Source: DASPJR01 sp035628505 (lineage in GTDB: Bacteria > Planctomycetota > SZUA-567 > H5-PLA8). From it: a DNA stretch of 27,759 bases. The stretch is from the NCBI GenBank assembly GCA_035628505.1, contig DASPJR010000027.1, forward strand, positions 1-27,759. Reading direction: 5' to 3'. A program made the position numbers and the translations under genes. Positions within the stretch are counted from its first letter, which is position 1. Each line of letters begins with the position of its first letter. Below are positions 27,708 to 27,759 of the stretch, in pieces. The notes beneath the pieces were generated by a model, which saw nothing but the letters and a program-made list of their open reading frames with translations, ran no database searches and was not told the origin of the DNA.

Positions 27708-27759
27708 GCTCTTGTGGCGGAAATGGGAGACGCGGCCGTTTTAAACACGGCTGGCCTGT
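27708..27759 (+). tRNA. tRNA-Leu (TAA), cut by window end
   Basis: 5' part only: GCTCTTG, then the same TGGCGGAA D-arm start as tRNA-Leu(CAA), and anticodon stem GCCGT/ACGGC with loop TTTAAAC. The variable arm begins before the window ends. Confidence 0.85.

Noticed and set aside
26102..27748. 548-codon open frame on the minus strand
   Set aside because: Runs across the REPIN, the slipin gene and tRNA-Leu in antisense; not credible.

Overview
The window looks like a chromosomal segment of a GC-rich Gram-negative-type bacterium. The gene set points to the PVC/Planctomycetota area or a neighbouring deep-branching phylum: an ECF sigma/anti-sigma pair running into MoxR, DUF58, two BatA-like vWA membrane proteins, a giant PA14/coiled-coil membrane protein and a prenyltransferase-repeat protein. 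This is inference from gene content; no 16S or marker gene is present.

Layout. (1) 1-433: C-terminal tail of a plus-strand protein converging on a small minus-strand zinc-ribbon protein. (2) 508-4624: tight plus-strand operon of a PEP-synthase/rifampicin-phosphotransferase-like enzyme, an EMC3/TMCO1-like (Oxa1 superfamily) membrane protein and a secreted acylphosphatase. (3) 4625-5765: a REP-like sequence, then minus-strand MobA and a carboxymuconolactone-decarboxylase-like protein two bases apart. (4) 5841-21898: ECF sigma factor, membrane anti-sigma-like protein, MoxR ATPase, DUF58 protein, two vWA membrane proteins, a 2037-residue PA14 protein and an exported prenyltransferase-repeat protein, probably one functional unit acting at the cell envelope. 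(5) 21899-22500: no ordinary gene, but a leader with a -35 box, a 51-codon ORF and mutually exclusive antiterminator and terminator hairpins. (6) 22501 to the end: a dense plus-strand tRNA array with 21 full-length tRNA genes or tRNA-like sequences, one cut by the window end, and tRNA fragments. It is interrupted only by a GNAT acetyltransferase and a slipin/SPFH protein.

The tRNA array is the most unusual part. Many tRNAs break near-universal rules: U33, U55/C56, G18G19 or the His G-1. Only some carry an encoded CCA, and those are mostly the ones with abnormal elbows. Between the tRNAs lie iterated words that differ from spacer to spacer (GGTTTCT, GCTCTTG, GATTGCG, GTGACGG, GACTCNN, GGCAGNN) but always repeat every 7 bases, several of them as large inverted repeats. 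A conditional-terminator leader sits just upstream of the first tRNA. Together these features suggest a regulated, repeat-punctuated tRNA operon, possibly including tRNAs with roles outside ordinary translation. That last point is inference.
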